5,659 nt of DNA from NCBI GenBank assembly GCA_902803185.1, contig CADCOV010000012.1, positions 1 to 5,659 of the forward strand. Reading direction: 5' to 3'. A program made the translations under genes and the position numbers. Numbering within the stretch: the first letter of the stretch is position 1; each line of letters begins with the position of its first letter. The notes below the pieces were generated by a model. The model was not told the origin of the DNA. It did no database searches and saw nothing but the letters and a program-made list of their open reading frames with translations. This DNA is from an uncultured Eubacteriales bacterium. Lineage in GTDB: Bacteria > Bacillota > Clostridia > Peptostreptococcales > Anaerovoracaceae. Shown in pieces: positions 4,019 through 5,659 of this stretch.

Positions 4019-5659
4019 ATGAAGAAGGACCGTTTTCCAACCAATACAAGTTTGCTTTTCTATTTTCTGAGGGGCTCCAAGCGCTACTTTGCTTTGGCCA
4101 TCTCTTTTGCTGCCCTCGTTTCCGTGCTGGACCTGGTGAACCCGAGGATCATCGGCTACACCGTGGACTCGGTGCTGGGAAGTGCGGAGGACACGCTGCC
4201 GGACTGGGTCCGCGGCTGGATCGCGGGGCTCGGCGGCACGCTCTGGGTGAAGGAGCACCTTTGGGCGGTGGCCCTCCTGGTCATCGGCGTCGCCCTGGGC
4301 AGCATGGCCTGCCGGTTCCTGTTCCGCCTGAACAACGCCACCGGCGCGGAGACCCTGGTCAAGCGCATGCGGGACACTTTGTTCGGCCATATCATGCAGC
4401 TGCCGTTCAAGTGGCACAGCGAGAATCACACCGGCGATATCATCCAGCGCTGCACCTCCGACGTGGAGATGATCAAGACCTTCCTGTCGGAGCACCTGAC
4501 CTCGCTCCTCAGAGTCATCGTGCTGATCCTGATGGCCCTCTGGTTCATGTATTCCATCCATCCGGGGCTGATGCTGGTATCGGCCGTGTTCATCCCGGTC
4601 ATCATCTGCTACAGCCTGTTCTTCCACAAGAAGATCGGCGAGCGGTTCCTGGAGGCGGACGAGGAGGAGGGCGTGGTGTCCTCCATCGCCCAGGAGAACC
4701 TGACCGGCGTCCGGGTGGTGCGGGCCTTCGGCCGGGAGCAGTACGAGCGGGAGCGGTTCGAGCACCGCAACGAAGGCTATACCCGGCTCTGGACCAGGCT
4801 GATGCGCCTGATGGCGGCCTTCTGGTCCTTCGGCGACTTTTTCTCCTACAGCCAGCTGCTGGCGGTCATCTGCTACGGCGCCTGGCTCTGCGTCCACGGA
4901 CAGCTGACCCCGGGCGAGTACATCGCCTTCATTTCGTATAACAACCTGCTGACCTATCCGGTCCGTATGCTGGGCCGGGTCATCGCCAACATGAGCCGCG
5001 CGGGCATCTCCCTGGAGCGTCTGCGCTACATCATGAACAGCGAGGCGGAGCGGGACCGTGAGGGCGCCGTCTGCCCGGACATGCACGCGGACATCGTCTT
5101 CGACCACGTGTCCTACCAGTACGACAACGGCACCGCCGAGGTCCTGCACGACATCGACCTCACGATCAAAGCCGGCAGCACCGTGGGCATCCTCGGCGGT
5201 ACCGGCTCCGGGAAGTCCACTTTGATGTACCTGATGGACCGTCTGTACGAGCTGCCGCCGGAGGCGGGGAAGATCACCATCGGCGGGGTGGACATCGCCG
5301 ATATCAAAGCGGACTACCTGCGCACCAACATCGGCATGGTCCTGCAGGAACCATACCTGTTCAGCCGGTCGCTGTCGGAGAACATCCGGATCGCGGCCCG
5401 GAACACCACCATGCAGGACGTGCGGCGGGCGGCCAGGATCGCGGCGCTGGAAGACACCATCGCCCGGTTCAAGGAGGGGTTCAATACCTTCGTGGGCGAG
5501 CGGGGCGTGACCCTGTCCGGCGGCCAGAAACAGCGGGCCGCGGTGGCCCAGATGCTGATCCGCCGGGCGCCGATCATGGTGTTCGACGACTCTCTGTCCG
5601 CGGTGGACGCGGAGACCGACGCGAAGATCCGGGCAGCGCTGAAGGAGAACATCGGCGAC
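4019..5659 (+). CDS. ABC exporter half-transporter, Asp in place of catalytic Glu (partial)
   Basis: The open frame runs off the right edge; 547 residues are seen of an expected 580 or so. An exporter-type membrane domain (about 20-325, six helices, with the conserved LTGVRVVRAFGRE at 228-239) is fused to an ATPase domain (about 357 onward). ATPase motifs are A-loop Tyr368, Walker A GGTGSGKS (393-400), Q-loop Gln443, signature LSGGQ (499-503), Walker B IMVFDD (519-524) and D-loop SAVD (527-530). The residue after the Walker B Asp is Asp524 instead of Glu, typical of the TM287/BmrC-type subunit of heterodimeric multidrug or lipid exporters; the partner is expected immediately downstream. The H-loop His is beyond the edge. 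The substrate cannot be told. ATG 4019 is preferred over the adjacent in-frame ATG 4016 because of its better distance from GGAAGGG (4008-4014); the choice is uncertain by one codon. Confidence 0.93.
   Translation, partial: MKKDRFPTNTSLLFYFLRGSKRYFALAISFAALVSVLDLVNPRIIGYTVDSVLGSAEDTLPDWVRGWIAGLGGTLWVKEHLWAVALLVIGVALGSMACRFLFRLNNATGAETLVKRMRDTLFGHIMQLPFKWHSENHTGDIIQRCTSDVEMIKTFLSEHLTSLLRVIVLILMALWFMYSIHPGLMLVSAVFIPVIICYSLFFHKKIGERFLEADEEEGVVSSIAQENLTGVRVVRAFGREQYERERFEHRNEGYTRLWTRLMRLMAAFWSFGDFFSYSQLLAVICYGAWLCVHGQLTPGEYIAFISYNNLLTYPVRMLGRVIANMSRAGISLERLRYIMNSEAERDREGAVCPDMHADIVFDHVSYQYDNGTAEVLHDIDLTIKAGSTVGILGGTGSGKSTLMYLMDRLYELPPEAGKITIGGVDIADIKADYLRTNIGMVLQEPYLFSRSLSENIRIAARNTTMQDVRRAARIAALEDTIARFKEGFNTFVGERGVTLSGGQKQRAAVAQMLIRRAPIMVFDDSLSAVDAETDAKIRAALKENIGD

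Noticed and set aside
4031..4100. AT-richer start of the ABC gene as a sign of transfer or a junction
   Set aside because: The reading frame and protein family features continue smoothly across it. Reduced GC at gene starts is common and does not need a junction.
2543..5149. Very long minus-strand open frame (868 codons) opposite uraA and the ABC gene
   Set aside because: It crosses the uraA terminator and the ABC promoter, and its product is a low-complexity Asp/Gly/His/Arg-rich string typical of the antisense of GC-rich genes. The plus-strand genes there are unmistakable.

Overview
The window looks like a GC-rich member of the Bacillota, probably a gut- or rumen-type clostridial lineage. 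The reasons are a PyrR-type transcription attenuator ahead of pyrR and a pyrimidine permease, strong AGGAGG-like ribosome binding sites, good sigma-A promoters, and strong C/G preference at third codon positions. The lineage call is inference; no rRNA or other marker gene is present.

Layout. Positions 1-279 hold a non-coding tandem array of about 93 bp units, each opening with the near-palindrome ATCCATTGGA. The array is cut by the left edge of the window. Its third unit contains the terminator of the next gene. Positions 298-1683 (minus strand) encode a 461-residue cytoplasmic protein with a transglutaminase-like Cys-His-Asp domain near its C-terminus and a large N-terminal part that I do not recognise. 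Positions 1684-1946 are a divergent control region. It has one strong promoter reading left into the transglutaminase gene and one reading right into a PyrR-responsive leader made of an anti-antiterminator hairpin, an alternative antiterminator and an intrinsic terminator. Positions 1947-2489 are pyrR and 2540-3859 are an NCS2 uracil permease (uraA/pyrP). The two are probably one transcript, closed by a strong terminator at 3899-3932. A separate promoter at 3951-3979 then drives an ABC exporter half-transporter that starts at about 4019 and runs off the right edge.

How they work together. pyrR and uraA form a self-regulated uracil uptake and salvage unit. With ample UMP, PyrR should hold the leader in the terminating fold; when pyrimidines are scarce, the antiterminator allows read-through into pyrR and the permease. 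The ABC protein has a canonical signature motif but an Asp where the catalytic Glu after Walker B should be. This is the pattern of the degenerate-site subunit of heterodimeric exporters, so a partner gene is expected just beyond the window. I see no functional link between the transglutaminase, the pyrimidine unit and the ABC exporter beyond proximity.

I did not find a clearly new system. The items most worth following are the 93 bp array, the altered pyrophosphate loop of PyrR, and the unassigned N-terminal part of the transglutaminase-like protein.
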